Shown here in pieces: positions 1-8,112 of a stretch of 64,000 nt of DNA. The DNA is from Mogibacterium sp. Its GTDB lineage: Bacteria; Bacillota; Clostridia; Peptostreptococcales; Anaerovoracaceae. The stretch spans positions 124,001 through 188,000 of the forward strand of contig JAFWHB010000031.1 in the NCBI GenBank assembly GCA_017512145.1, read 5' to 3'. Every line of letters starts with the position of its first letter. The stretch's first letter is position 1. The notes beneath the pieces are model-generated. The model saw nothing but the letters and a program-made list of their open reading frames with translations. It was not told where the DNA came from and made no database searches. Both the position numbers and the translations under genes were made by a program.

Positions 1-172
1 TGTCCATACCAAACAGAGAGATTCTCACTATTACATGAGTATCCTTCAGGGCTTTGGTCAGGTCATGCTCGATCAAATAAGTCTTACCGCAGCCCCATTC
101 GCCTGTCAGCACCAGCGCTCCGATAGGATTCTTTTCGTTACAATAGTAAATAATTTCGTCTAGCGTACTCAT
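1..172 (-). CDS. P-loop NTPase, N-terminal part (truncated by window edge)
   Basis: Only the first 57 codons are inside the window; the rest lies to the left. The protein opens with MSTLDEIIYYCNEKNPIGAL and then carries a Walker A motif, GEWGCGKT, at about residues 24-31, followed by a beta-strand-like VIVRISLFG. This arrangement (short helix, TGEWGCGKT, then SLFG) resembles KAP-type or AAA-like NTPases of the kind found in accessory regions. Downstream domains cannot be seen, so the role is unknown. The ATG at 172 is preceded on the minus strand by an AG-rich stretch (GGGGAATA). Confidence 0.7.
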   Translation of the reverse strand, partial: MSTLDEIIYYCNEKNPIGALVLTGEWGCGKTYLIEHDLTKALKDTHVIVRISLFGMD

Positions 173-196
173 ATTATTCCCCTGTTCTACTGAATG

Positions 197-853
197 TCAC
201 TTGATGTGCCACATCTCTCCGTTTGGCATAATCCGTATATCTCCCGGAATGATCTCTGTTATGTCTCCTTTCAGGTTCCGTACAACGGTCTCATCCCAGT
301 ATTTGTAATCGGCTCCCTCTCCTTCTTCATGCCACCTGCTGAAATACAATTTGTCGCCATTTCTCAGGAAGAAGCTGTCATGGTCTCCCATCTCGAGCTG
401 AATCCTTTCCGGCCAGACGATCTCGAACTCATTGGATCCGACACATTGTCTTGTAAGTGTAAGTGGTGCTATATCCAGATGAAGATTATAGCAGTCCTTG
501 ACACAGCTTAGCGGCAATTCTTCTACAACCTCAATAGTCCGCTCAGCACAGTCAAATTTCATTATATGGATAATATCTTGGTTGAAATCTACATTGAGAA
601 TATAGATGCTGCCATCATAGTACACGGGCTCTGCCGGATAGACGCCGGGCTGCTTTGGCACCGGCCTGTACACCTTGCCGTCAGGATAGTGTATCAGGCA
701 TAGATTTCTGCCCTCGATAACCCGTCCCTCTTTGAACAATTCTTCGGCTTCATACAGATCACCGTGCTCATAGCTGATCCCGTAATACCATTCCTCCGTG
801 CCATAAGGAATCAAATCGATATATGATATTCCTCCGGTATCTATTGTTTTCAA
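197..853 (-). CDS. hypothetical protein, 218 aa
   Basis: I do not recognise this family. The 218-residue protein is acidic, rich in Tyr, Asp, Glu and Gly, and has neither a signal peptide nor a membrane segment. It shows several short beta-strand-like repeats built around Tyr/Asp turns (YYDGSIYILNVDF, LFLRNGDKLYFSRW-like stretches), compatible with an all-beta fold, but no catalytic motif is visible. It lies 24 bp upstream of the P-loop NTPase gene on the same strand, so the two may be co-transcribed. It could belong to an accessory module together with that NTPase; this is inference from proximity only. Confidence 0.6.
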   Translation of the reverse strand: MKTIDTGGISYIDLIPYGTEEWYYGISYEHGDLYEAEELFKEGRVIEGRNLCLIHYPDGKVYRPVPKQPGVYPAEPVYYDGSIYILNVDFNQDIIHIMKFDCAERTIEVVEELPLSCVKDCYNLHLDIAPLTLTRQCVGSNEFEIVWPERIQLEMGDHDSFFLRNGDKLYFSRWHEEGEGADYKYWDETVVRNLKGDITEIIPGDIRIMPNGEMWHIK

Positions 854-973
854 ATCAATGCTCTCCTCATCACTACAAATTCCAGGTGCCTCTTATTTAT
901 ATTAACATAAGCCACCGGTATCTGAGATTATGATCTGTTCATTTGTTACATGGATAACATCTCTCAATCATAC

Positions 974-1010
974 AAAAAGACGCGACCTACAGTTATCTGT
1001 AAATCGCGTC
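974..1010 (-). terminator. rho-independent terminator
   Basis: On the minus strand, GACGCGATTTACAG pairs with CTGTAGGTCGCGTC over 14 positions (two G-T pairs) around a short loop, followed immediately by TTTTT. It would end transcription coming from hypA. Confidence 0.75.
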
Positions 1011-1016
1011 CCCTGA

Positions 1017-1064
1017 CTCTTTTTTCTGAGCTCCGCCCTTGCCTTCCGGCTTCATTACAGGGAA
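1017..1064 (-). pseudogene. lysS gene fragment (48 bp)
   Basis: This segment matches lysS positions 4891-4938 at 45 of 48 bases and in the same orientation. Read on the minus strand it encodes FPVMKPEGKGGAQKKE, the linker between the catalytic and C-terminal domains of the lysyl-tRNA synthetase in this window. All three differences fall at third codon positions and are silent, so the fragment descends from a coding sequence. No further lysS similarity is visible on either side. Confidence 0.75.
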
Positions 1065-1306
1065 CATTTCCCATATAAGTATTTAGCCAAAAGATGTACA
1101 TATAAGGGCACATTCATGCTGTGTATTGACCGGCCCAGACCGTTTTCAAATTTCTAGGTTTTATGATATTTTACCACGCAAGCACCAATTGGGGTAGTGA
1201 ATGGGGTAAATTGGGGTAGTAGTCAAAATGTTATATTCTTATACTACCTTACAAAGACACTCTGTAATATTTAGCTCTTGAGCAGCACGAAATTGTGCGA
1301 TCGTTA

Positions 1307-1678
1307 TTATTTTGGAGACAGAGAACCGTCCCCTGTCTCCTTTACGATTATTTCTTTTACGCTGAAGGTCTTGCCGGACAGCACCGTCTTTCTGAAGCTG
1401 CCGCAGGAAGGGCAATAACCTTTGTGCTCCACGACGTTGAATATCTCGTCGCAGTCATCGCATTCCGCGAGACCCGGCACTGTGTTAAGGGTCAGCTTCG
1501 CTTCCTGCAGGATGGTCCCCTTCACGACCATGGGATAGGTCTTCTCGAGATACTCGGGTATCACAAGAGACAGTTCCCCGTTGTCGCAAACGACTTCATC
1601 GATCCCATCAACGCCGTTCTCCGCAGCGAATCTCTCTACCGTGCGGAGTATCTGCCTGGCGATGCCTATCTCATGCAT
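1307..1678 (-). CDS. hypA: hydrogenase/urease nickel incorporation protein HypA
   Basis: HypA delivers nickel for maturation of [NiFe] hydrogenase or related nickel enzymes. The start MHEIGIA gives the family's nickel-binding N-terminal Met-His-Glu (His2), and the zinc site has Cys73, Cys76, Cys89 and Cys92 in two CxxC pairs. The length, 123 residues, is slightly more than the usual 113-118. The last nine residues, TGDGSLSPK, are encoded by a palindromic repeat (1314-1340), so the natural C-terminus seems to have been replaced or extended by insertion of that repeat. The start overlaps the stop of the preceding oxidoreductase gene by 8 nt, which implies translational coupling. No nickel hydrogenase gene lies in the window, so the client enzyme is unknown. 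Confidence 0.9.
   Translation of the reverse strand: MHEIGIARQILRTVERFAAENGVDGIDEVVCDNGELSLVIPEYLEKTYPMVVKGTILQEAKLTLNTVPGLAECDDCDEIFNVVEHKGYCPSCGSFRKTVLSGKTFSVKEIIVKETGDGSLSPK
1314..1340. repeat. palindromic GACAGGGGACGG-type repeat, single arm inside hypA
   Basis: A 27-bp unit that reads GGAGACAGAGAACCGTCC followed by CCTGTCTCC on the plus strand. The same unit occurs at 4475-4501, and an inverted near-copy at 4427-4452. Its outer parts (GGAGACAG and CTGTCTCC) are self-complementary. Here it forms the coding end of hypA. Confidence 0.85.
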
Positions 1679-4364
1679 TTCCGCCTCCGCGTCTTCCCAG
1701 CTGCTTCTTCACCATTCCCGCGCCGATGCTAGGAACGTGAGTGACGATCTTGCCGAGCGTTCCGAAGTACTTGCCGTTGCCGGCATCGTAGACCTTCTCA
1801 AGCTGGATCGCGTCGAACTTGCAGTGTGTGGTGCAGATGCCGCAGCCCACGCACATGAAGCGGTCGACGACGGCGGTGCCGCATCCGAGGCATCTGCCGC
1901 ATTCTTTCTTCACCTGCTCTTCGGTGAAAGTGCTGCGGAGATCGTCGAACGTGGTCCTCGCCTTCTCACCGCCCGGACCTGCCGCCTTCTGACGAGGCGC
2001 GTTGTCGAATCCGACCGGATCGATCTGAGCTGTCGCCGTGTCGAACGAGCTGTAGTCTCTGTGATCGCGGCCGAGCTCCTGGGTCTGACCTTCGTGGACG
2101 AAGCGGTGGATCGAGATGGCGGCTTCTTTTCCGGCCGCGATGGCGTCGATGGCGAACTTCGGTCCCGTCACGAGGTCACCTCCAGCAAACACGTCATCGA
2201 CGGAGGTCTGGCCGGAAATGCTGTCCGCTCTGACAGTCCCGTTCGCATTCACGGACAGCAGACCCGCAGGGTCGATGCTGCCGAGTTCCACCTTCTGGCC
2301 GGTCGCGCTTATCACGCATGTCACAGGCACTTCGAAGAACTCTCCGGTGCCCACAGGTCTGCGGCGGCCGCTCGCATCCTTCTCACCGAGCTCCATCTTC
2401 TCGAGTCTGAGCGTCTCGGCTTTTCCGTTCCCGGCAACCCCAACAGGAGCTGCCAGATAGATGAATTCGATGCCTTCCGAGATCGCCTCTTCGACTTCTT
2501 CCCTGTCGGCAGGCATCTCCTCCTCGCTTCTGCGGTAGTACACCTTTACATCAGCGCCAAGGCGCACCGCCGACCTCGCGACATCGAGAGCCACATTACC
2601 GCCTCCGAGTACCGCGACCGCACTGCCTACCTCAGGCTTCTTGTCCTGATTGATCTCCCTGAGGAAATCGATGCCTGAAAGCACTCCCGGAAGATCCTCG
2701 CCTTTGATACCCAGCTCAGCGCCCTTCGAAGCGCCGATCGCCAGATAGAACGCCTTATAGCCTTCCTCTCTCAGGCCGTCGAGCGTCACGTCCTTGCCGA
2801 GCTCTACGCCGGTCCTGAACTCGACTCCGAGCTTGTTAAGGATGTCGATCTCGGCGTTGATGACGCTCTTGTTGAGCCTGAACGAAGGGATGCCCAGCGT
2901 CAGCATGCCTCCGAGCACTTTTTCCTTTTCAAATACTGTAACCGGATACCCTTTTATAGCCAGATAGTACGCGCAGCTGAGTCCAGCAGGACCTGCGCCG
3001 ATCACAGCGATCTTTTCCGTGAAAGGCTCGCCCCTCTGATTCAGCATCTTCGGCACATAGCGGTCCTTGGATCCGAGCTCGCGGTCCGCGATGAACTTTT
3101 TGATCTCGTCGATCGCGACCGGCGTATCGACGTCCCCGCGCGTGCAGGCTTCCTCGCACTTCTTGTTGCAGATGCGTCCGCATACGGCAGGGAACGGGAT
3201 CTCCTTCATGATCAGCTCCTGGGCCTCATCGTACCGGCCTTCAGATGCCAGCTTGATGTAGCCCTGTACCGGAACGTGAGCAGGGCATGCCGACTTGCAC
3301 GGCGCTGTACCTTCAGGCATCACGTCTGTACGGTTGATGCGGAAATCCGGATTATACCTTTTGCTCGTCCAGAGCGTGTTGCGTGCTGTCTCAGCAGGAC
3401 GCGGCTCGTTAGCCGGCCTGTCGCAGAGCTTCTGCCCCAGCTTCACGGCGTTGAGCTGGCAGTTCTCCACGCACTGTCCGCAGGCCACGCATTTATCCTT
3501 GTCGACCCTGGCGACATAGTTGGTGCGGATCGCGTCAGGAGTCCTGAAATACGATGCGATACGGAGCGCAAAGCATGAGCAGCCGCAGCAGTTGCAGATC
3601 GCGTTCGCCTCGTCATAGCCGTCCGTCACGTTCAGCTCGTGCACGAGACCGTTGGCCTCGGCCCTCCTGAGTATCTCGTACGCCTCCTCCTTGTCGATCC
3701 GGCGGTGAGCGCCTGTCTCGATGAAGTTTTGCGCGTTGTCGTTGAGGTACATGCACATGTCGTCTTCGAGATGTCCGCAGCCCTCGCCCATGAGCCTGCG
3801 CGAGCGTCTGCATGAGCACGGTCCGACCGAGATGGTGTGCGCCTTCTCGACCAGACTCGCCACCTCGTCATAGCTCGCCTTGCGCGAATTGTTCTCGATA
3901 GCGCTCTGCACAGGGATGACACGCATCAGGTTCATGCCCGCGTCCATGAACGGAGCCAGCATGGAGACCCTCTTTCTGGTGTACTCCTCGAAGCACTCGG
4001 CCAGTACAGGATGAGCTTCGCACTGCTCTCTGTTTGAAAGCACGCCCTCCATGATGCCCGGGACCCAGATCGGATAGTAGTAACACCTCTTCCCGTCTTC
4101 CATGCGCACGCGCGCCACGCCCGCCACCTGGAGCTTGTCAAGCTGCTTCTGCGTGAATTCGACGTCCTTCTTCGCCCTTCGCGCGATCTCCTCGGGAGTC
4201 CTGCTCGCATTGAGCCGCATGTGCATCATGATCTCGCACATGTCGTCATCTACAATAGGCTCAAGGATCTTGTACTCCGGGTCGTTGTAAGTTATGCCGG
4301 TATAAGTCAGACTCTCGAGGCTGACCTTGGTAGCCAGCTTCAGAATATTAGGTCTGTGTGCCAT
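1671..4364 (-). CDS. multi-cluster Fe-S/FAD NAD(P)H oxidoreductase, GltD family
   Basis: The 897-residue protein is built in blocks. The first ~270 residues form a Cys-rich region (GPCSCRRSR, CGHLEDDMC, CNCCGCSC); then comes a 4Fe-4S ferredoxin motif (CVACGQCVENC) and the GltD-type N-terminal Fe-S domain (CKSACP, CGRICNKKCEEAC). Two Rossmann folds follow: GAGPAGLSCAYYL for FAD and LGGGNVALDVARSAVRLG for NAD(P)H. The C-terminus adds more cysteines (CGRCLGCG, CVGCGICTTHC). It probably passes electrons between NAD(P)H and a ferredoxin-like or hydrogenase partner, like other glutamate-synthase beta-like subunits; the partner is not evident. The ATG has GGGG six bases upstream. hypA overlaps its 3' end, hinting at a link with hydrogenase metabolism. 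Confidence 0.85.
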   Translation of the reverse strand: MAHRPNILKLATKVSLESLTYTGITYNDPEYKILEPIVDDDMCEIMMHMRLNASRTPEEIARRAKKDVEFTQKQLDKLQVAGVARVRMEDGKRCYYYPIWVPGIMEGVLSNREQCEAHPVLAECFEEYTRKRVSMLAPFMDAGMNLMRVIPVQSAIENNSRKASYDEVASLVEKAHTISVGPCSCRRSRRLMGEGCGHLEDDMCMYLNDNAQNFIETGAHRRIDKEEAYEILRRAEANGLVHELNVTDGYDEANAICNCCGCSCFALRIASYFRTPDAIRTNYVARVDKDKCVACGQCVENCQLNAVKLGQKLCDRPANEPRPAETARNTLWTSKRYNPDFRINRTDVMPEGTAPCKSACPAHVPVQGYIKLASEGRYDEAQELIMKEIPFPAVCGRICNKKCEEACTRGDVDTPVAIDEIKKFIADRELGSKDRYVPKMLNQRGEPFTEKIAVIGAGPAGLSCAYYLAIKGYPVTVFEKEKVLGGMLTLGIPSFRLNKSVINAEIDILNKLGVEFRTGVELGKDVTLDGLREEGYKAFYLAIGASKGAELGIKGEDLPGVLSGIDFLREINQDKKPEVGSAVAVLGGGNVALDVARSAVRLGADVKVYYRRSEEEMPADREEVEEAISEGIEFIYLAAPVGVAGNGKAETLRLEKMELGEKDASGRRRPVGTGEFFEVPVTCVISATGQKVELGSIDPAGLLSVNANGTVRADSISGQTSVDDVFAGGDLVTGPKFAIDAIAAGKEAAISIHRFVHEGQTQELGRDHRDYSSFDTATAQIDPVGFDNAPRQKAAGPGGEKARTTFDDLRSTFTEEQVKKECGRCLGCGTAVVDRFMCVGCGICTTHCKFDAIQLEKVYDAGNGKYFGTLGKIVTHVPSIGAGMVKKQLGRRGGGNA

Positions 4365-4426
4365 ATGATTCCCCTCTCTCGCATGCTAATTGTCAACTTG
4401 TTTAATGACATTATAGCAAAAAAGGA

Positions 4427-4501
4427 GGAGACAAGGGACGGTTCTCTGTCTCGCATTTTTTTTGCATAAAAACAGGAGACAGAGAACCGTCCCCTGTCTC
4501 C
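4427..4501. repeat. inverted-repeat element (two GACAGGGGACGG arms)
   Basis: Arms at 4427-4452 and 4475-4501 are inverted near-perfect copies of the unit also found at the end of hypA, with an AT-rich 22-bp centre. Transcribed, the element gives a hairpin of about 25 bp directly after the lysS stop, so it may serve as the lysS terminator. No transposase is present in the element, which makes it a REP/MITE-like non-autonomous repeat. Confidence 0.8.
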
Positions 4502-4503
4502 TT

Positions 4504-6456
4504 CTAGTAAAGTTTAGCTCCTGCAGGGATCCTGTCGTCTACGAGCAGAAGGTTGAGCATTTCCTCTCCGTCATACTCGTTGACTGCGGAAATCAGCATG
4601 CCGTTTGAGTACTGTCCCATCATCTTTCTCGGCGGAAGGTTCACGATCGCAATCGCAGTCTTTCCAACGAGTTCAGCCGGATCGTAGTACTTCTTGATGC
4701 CGCTCAGGATGATCCTGTCTTCGCCTGTTCCATCGTTCAGAGTGAACTTCAGGAGCTTGTCACTCTTAGGTACTTCTTCGCAGTTTTTGATTTTGACTGC
4801 TCTGAAATCCGACTTGCTGAAGGTGTCAAAATCGACGAATTCTTCGAACAGCGGCTCGATCTCGACCTTGCTGAAATCGATCTTGACTGTCTCCTTCTTC
4901 TGAGCTCCGCCCTTACCTTCCGGCTTCATTACAGGGAAGAGCTGGACGTCTCTGATTGTTGCGCTGTCTGTAAGCAGCATTACGAGTCTGTCGACGCCGA
5001 TGCCGATTCCGCCTGTAGGAGGCATTCCTACCTCGAGGGCGTTGACAAAGTCTGTATCCATAGGATGTGCTTCGTCATCGATACCGAGGTCGAGCTGTCT
5101 CTGCTGCTCTGCGAATCTCTCGTACTGATCGATTGGGTCATTCAGCTCAGAGAAAGCATTGGACATCTCCCAGCCATTGATGTATGACTCGAATCTTCTT
5201 GTGATTCTAGGGTCCTTAGGGTCCTTCTTAGCGAGCGGAGATACTTCGAGCGGATGGCCGCATACGAAGCAAGGTCCGTCAAGGAATCCAGGGATATCCT
5301 CGCAATAGTCTTCGAACATCTCAGCGATGATCTTGCCTCTTGACCAGTCAGCCTCGTTCTCGAATGTCATGCCGTACTTCTTAGCTGCCTCGATAGCCTC
5401 TTCATCACTGTCGATCTTGTCGAACGGGATGCCTGTAGCGTCGATTACAGCCTGTGTCATGTCGATCTTTCTCCATGGAGGAGTTACATCGAATTCCTTG
5501 TCGCCATACTTGACGATAGGAGTTCCGTTGACAGCCATAGCGCACTTGTATGTTACCTGCTCCATGAGATCCATCATTGTCTCGAGGTTTACATAAGCCT
5601 TATATGCCTCCATTGATGTGAACTCAGGGCTGTGATTCTTATCCATTCCCTCATTACGGAATACCTTGCCGATCTCATATACGCCGTCAAGTCCGCCGAC
5701 GATGAGTCTCTTGAGGTGAAGCTCAAGGGAGATACGAAGTGTCATATCGATATCGAGGGTGTTGTGGTGTGTCCAGAAAGGTCTTGCAGCAGCGCCGCCT
5801 GCGATGTTGCCGAGTACAGGTGTCTCGACCTCCATCAGGTCGTAATCCTCCTCGAGGACCTTACGCATGGTGCTGATGATCTTAGCTCTCTTGCGGAATG
5901 TATCTCTTACATCCTCATTCATGATGAGGTCAACGTATCTCTGACGGTATCTGAGATCCATATCCTTGAGGCCGTGCCATTTGTTAGGCAGTACCTGAAG
6001 TGACTTGCAGAGGAGCCTTACCTCCATTGCTCTGATACTGATCTCGCCGGTCTTGGTCTTGAATACAACGCCGTAGATTCCGAGGATATCGCCGACATCG
6101 TATGTCTTGAAGACATTGTACTCATCCTGTCCGATGTTATCCCTTGCTACGAAGATCTGGATCCTTCCCTGCTTGTCCTGCATGTCGACAAATGCGACTT
6201 TGCCCATGCGGCGGAATGCCATGATTCTTCCTGCAACTCTGACTTCCTGGTCCTCCATAGCATCAAAGTTATCCTTGATGTCCATGGAATGAGCTGTTAC
6301 ATCAAAAGTCTCCTCCAGGAACGGGTCTCTGCCCATTGCGCGGAGTTCTTCGAGCTTCTTTCTCTTGATCTGTCTCTGTTCACCGATTTCCTTTTCGGTC
6401 AGTTCTCTTTCTTCCTGAGGTGCCGCATTATTTCCCTGTGGCCTATTCTCTGACAT
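4504..6456 (-). CDS. lysS: lysyl-tRNA synthetase (class II) with C-terminal tRNA-binding domain
   Basis: It charges tRNA-Lys with lysine. The N-terminal OB-fold (about residues 75-180, VRVAGRIMAFRRMGKVAFVDM) is followed by the class II core, with motif 2 FRNEGMDKNHSPEFTSMEAY and motif 3 GIGIGVDRLVMLL near residue 490. Bacterial LysRS usually ends there at about 490-510 residues; this one has 650. The extra ~110 residues (DFDTFSKSDFRAVKIKNCEE onward, with KLLKFTLNDG and PPRKMMGQYSNGMLISA) match the Trbp111/MetRS C-terminal tRNA-binding fold. The ATG overlaps the greA stop as TAATG, so the two are translationally coupled. A 48-bp piece of the linker region is repeated at 1017-1064. Confidence 0.95.
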   Translation of the reverse strand: MSENRPQGNNAAPQEERELTEKEIGEQRQIKRKKLEELRAMGRDPFLEETFDVTAHSMDIKDNFDAMEDQEVRVAGRIMAFRRMGKVAFVDMQDKQGRIQIFVARDNIGQDEYNVFKTYDVGDILGIYGVVFKTKTGEISIRAMEVRLLCKSLQVLPNKWHGLKDMDLRYRQRYVDLIMNEDVRDTFRKRAKIISTMRKVLEEDYDLMEVETPVLGNIAGGAAARPFWTHHNTLDIDMTLRISLELHLKRLIVGGLDGVYEIGKVFRNEGMDKNHSPEFTSMEAYKAYVNLETMMDLMEQVTYKCAMAVNGTPIVKYGDKEFDVTPPWRKIDMTQAVIDATGIPFDKIDSDEEAIEAAKKYGMTFENEADWSRGKIIAEMFEDYCEDIPGFLDGPCFVCGHPLEVSPLAKKDPKDPRITRRFESYINGWEMSNAFSELNDPIDQYERFAEQQRQLDLGIDDEAHPMDTDFVNALEVGMPPTGGIGIGVDRLVMLLTDSATIRDVQLFPVMKPEGKGGAQKKETVKIDFSKVEIEPLFEEFVDFDTFSKSDFRAVKIKNCEEVPKSDKLLKFTLNDGTGEDRIILSGIKKYYDPAELVGKTAIAIVNLPPRKMMGQYSNGMLISAVNEYDGEEMLNLLLVDDRIPAGAKLY

Positions 6457-6935
6457 TATCTTCTGACCTCCAAAATCTCATATCTAGCCATTCCGTCCGG
6501 TACCATGAACTCGACAGTGTCTCCTGCCTTGTTTCCGATAAGGTGCTCACCAACGAGTGATGCGTTGGAAAGCTTGCCGTTCAGGGGGTCTGCCTCTGTT
6601 GTACCAACAATCTTATAAGTTGATGTGATGCCTAGGACAAGATCCTTTACAGTAACTGTACGGCCTGTCTGAACAGTGTCATCGCCCTCATCATTCTCAT
6701 CTACGATCTTAGCTGTACGGAGGATCTCTTCGATCTCAGTGATTCTCTCCTCAGTCTCAGCCTGAGCGTCCTTAGCTGCATCGTACTCAGCGTTCTCGCT
6801 GATATCGCCGAGAGCGATCGCTTCCTTAAGTCTGAGAGCGTTCTCCTTACGTACGACGGTAATAAGATGTTCGAGTTCGGCATTAAGGTTATCATAACCT
6901 TCTCTTGTCATTTCATGATTATTGCTAGGTGCCAT
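6456..6935 (-). CDS. greA: transcription elongation factor GreA
   Basis: GreA rescues backtracked RNA polymerase by stimulating transcript cleavage. The N-terminal coiled coil (MTREGYDNLNAELEHL, ending with the acidic tip DISENAEYDAAKD) and the C-terminal FKBP-like domain are both present. I chose the ATG at 6935, giving 159 residues, because GAAAGGA lies 6-8 bases upstream; the longer reading frame would need a TTG start that overlaps this ribosome binding site. The gene overlaps lysS by one base. Confidence 0.95.
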   Translation of the reverse strand: MAPSNNHEMTREGYDNLNAELEHLITVVRKENALRLKEAIALGDISENAEYDAAKDAQAETEERITEIEEILRTAKIVDENDEGDDTVQTGRTVTVKDLVLGITSTYKIVGTTEADPLNGKLSNASLVGEHLIGNKAGDTVEFMVPDGMARYEILEVRR

Positions 6936-6985
6936 TTCGTATCCTTTCAATGAATAATTTATATTATGAATTAGGTTTGACTTAT

Positions 6986-8083
6986 TTATATCTCATACGT
7001 CGTTACATTCTCACTGGATGTAAGACGCAGGATAGCAGTGTATTTGAGCTTGAATCTGATCACATCGCCTACTCTTACGGGTTCCTTGCAATCCTCGATA
7101 TCGAGTATTGTGTGGTCGCCCGAGGCTCCGATGACCTCTGCTCCCTCAAGCTGCGGGATTATATCGTCCAGTTCGCCGTAATCCGCTCTTCCGATAGCGA
7201 GCAAAGCGCGCTTTCTCATGCCCCTGTCCACGTATGTGCGTTTCCTTCCGGTGGCATCAACTCCGAGCTTGCCGATCGGGTGTGTAGGTTTGGTCCTGAC
7301 TTCGATCACCTCTGCCTCAAGCGTGAATACGTCGTCGTGCAAAGCGTCAGCTTCCTTCCGTCCGTAACTTGTCCGAAGGTCCTCGAGCGGTCCGGTAAAA
7401 GATAATGCGCCGATACGCAGCAGATTTACCTTGCTCGGCATGTATTTGTCAAATACAGGTATCAGACTTGATGTCGCTCCGCCTGATACTATCTCAAGCG
7501 GTCTTCCGATTGCCTCTTCAACAGCCTCTGCGTAGGACACCAGCTGATCCATCTTGTCCTCTGTAGGCATTACCGAACCATAGCATCCGAGGTTCGTTCC
7601 TATACCTGCAAGATGAAGTCCTGACAGAACGTCCTCGACATACTTGGCGACGTCTACAAGTTCCTCAAGTTCGAAGAACCCTTCTCTCAGATCTCCGAGA
7701 TCTGCCATCAGAATGACATTGTGGACTTTGCCGGCCCTGACGGCGGCCTCATCGAGAGCCTTGAGTGTAGCATACTCGCTCTGAAGGCTGTATTCGCAGA
7801 TCTCAACGAGCTCTTCGAGCTCAGATATCATAGGAACGCGGATCATCAGCATCGGGATGTCGACGCCTGCATTCTTGGCCCTTGCGAGCTGCTCGAGCCT
7901 CGAAGATGCGATCATGTAAGCGCCGCATTCTGCGTAGTCCCTCGCTACCGAAGCCATACCGCCGGTGATTTTGATGACGCCTGCAACATCGATGCCTGCG
8001 GCGCCGCACCATCCGATCACACTCCGCATATTGTAGCGGAGCTTGTCGTGGTCAAGTATGAGCGCAGGTTTCCTTCTTTTCAT
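6986..8083 (-). CDS. PLP-dependent alanine racemase-family protein (ornithine racemase-like)
   Basis: This 365-residue protein has the alanine racemase N-terminal barrel: the PLP-binding lysine is expected in VAGVIKITGG near residue 38, and ADLGDLREGF, GIGTNLGCYG and SGGATSS are typical of the branch that includes ornithine racemase (Orr) and YhfX rather than the dimeric Alr. The C-terminal beta domain is short. Ornithine racemase supplies D-ornithine for clostridial ornithine fermentation, but no other gene of that pathway is nearby, so the substrate is uncertain. It lies 29 bp after the acyl-CoA synthetase gene on the same strand. Confidence 0.8.
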   Translation of the reverse strand: MKRRKPALILDHDKLRYNMRSVIGWCGAAGIDVAGVIKITGGMASVARDYAECGAYMIASSRLEQLARAKNAGVDIPMLMIRVPMISELEELVEICEYSLQSEYATLKALDEAAVRAGKVHNVILMADLGDLREGFFELEELVDVAKYVEDVLSGLHLAGIGTNLGCYGSVMPTEDKMDQLVSYAEAVEEAIGRPLEIVSGGATSSLIPVFDKYMPSKVNLLRIGALSFTGPLEDLRTSYGRKEADALHDDVFTLEAEVIEVRTKPTHPIGKLGVDATGRKRTYVDRGMRKRALLAIGRADYGELDDIIPQLEGAEVIGASGDHTILDIEDCKEPVRVGDVIRFKLKYTAILRLTSSENVTTYEI

Positions 8084-8112
8084 TGGATCACCCCCTGTAT
8101 ATGGAGCAATTA

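Larger units (their letters stand above)
854..1306. other. intergenic region, 453 bp
   Basis: No intact gene is visible. The stretch holds a strong minus-strand terminator hairpin (974-1010), a 48-bp fragment nearly identical to part of lysS (1017-1064), and a short GT-rich direct repeat around 1167-1223 (TTGGGGTAGT occurring twice with ATGGGGTA between). It separates the hypA/oxidoreductase block from the unknown gene at 197-853. The mixture of a gene fragment and repeats suggests past rearrangement. Confidence 0.6.

Noticed and set aside
1160-1225. Possible end of an integrase gene or attachment site (GGGGTAGT repeats)
   Set aside because: The plus-strand reading ends in a Trp-Gly-rich segment such as some integrases have, but no upstream coding part or integrase motif exists here.
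1581-2678. 365-codon open frame on the plus strand
   Set aside because: It lies opposite the oxidoreductase gene, has Ala/Arg/Asp-rich composition produced by reversed codons and no known motif; the minus-strand protein is clearly real.
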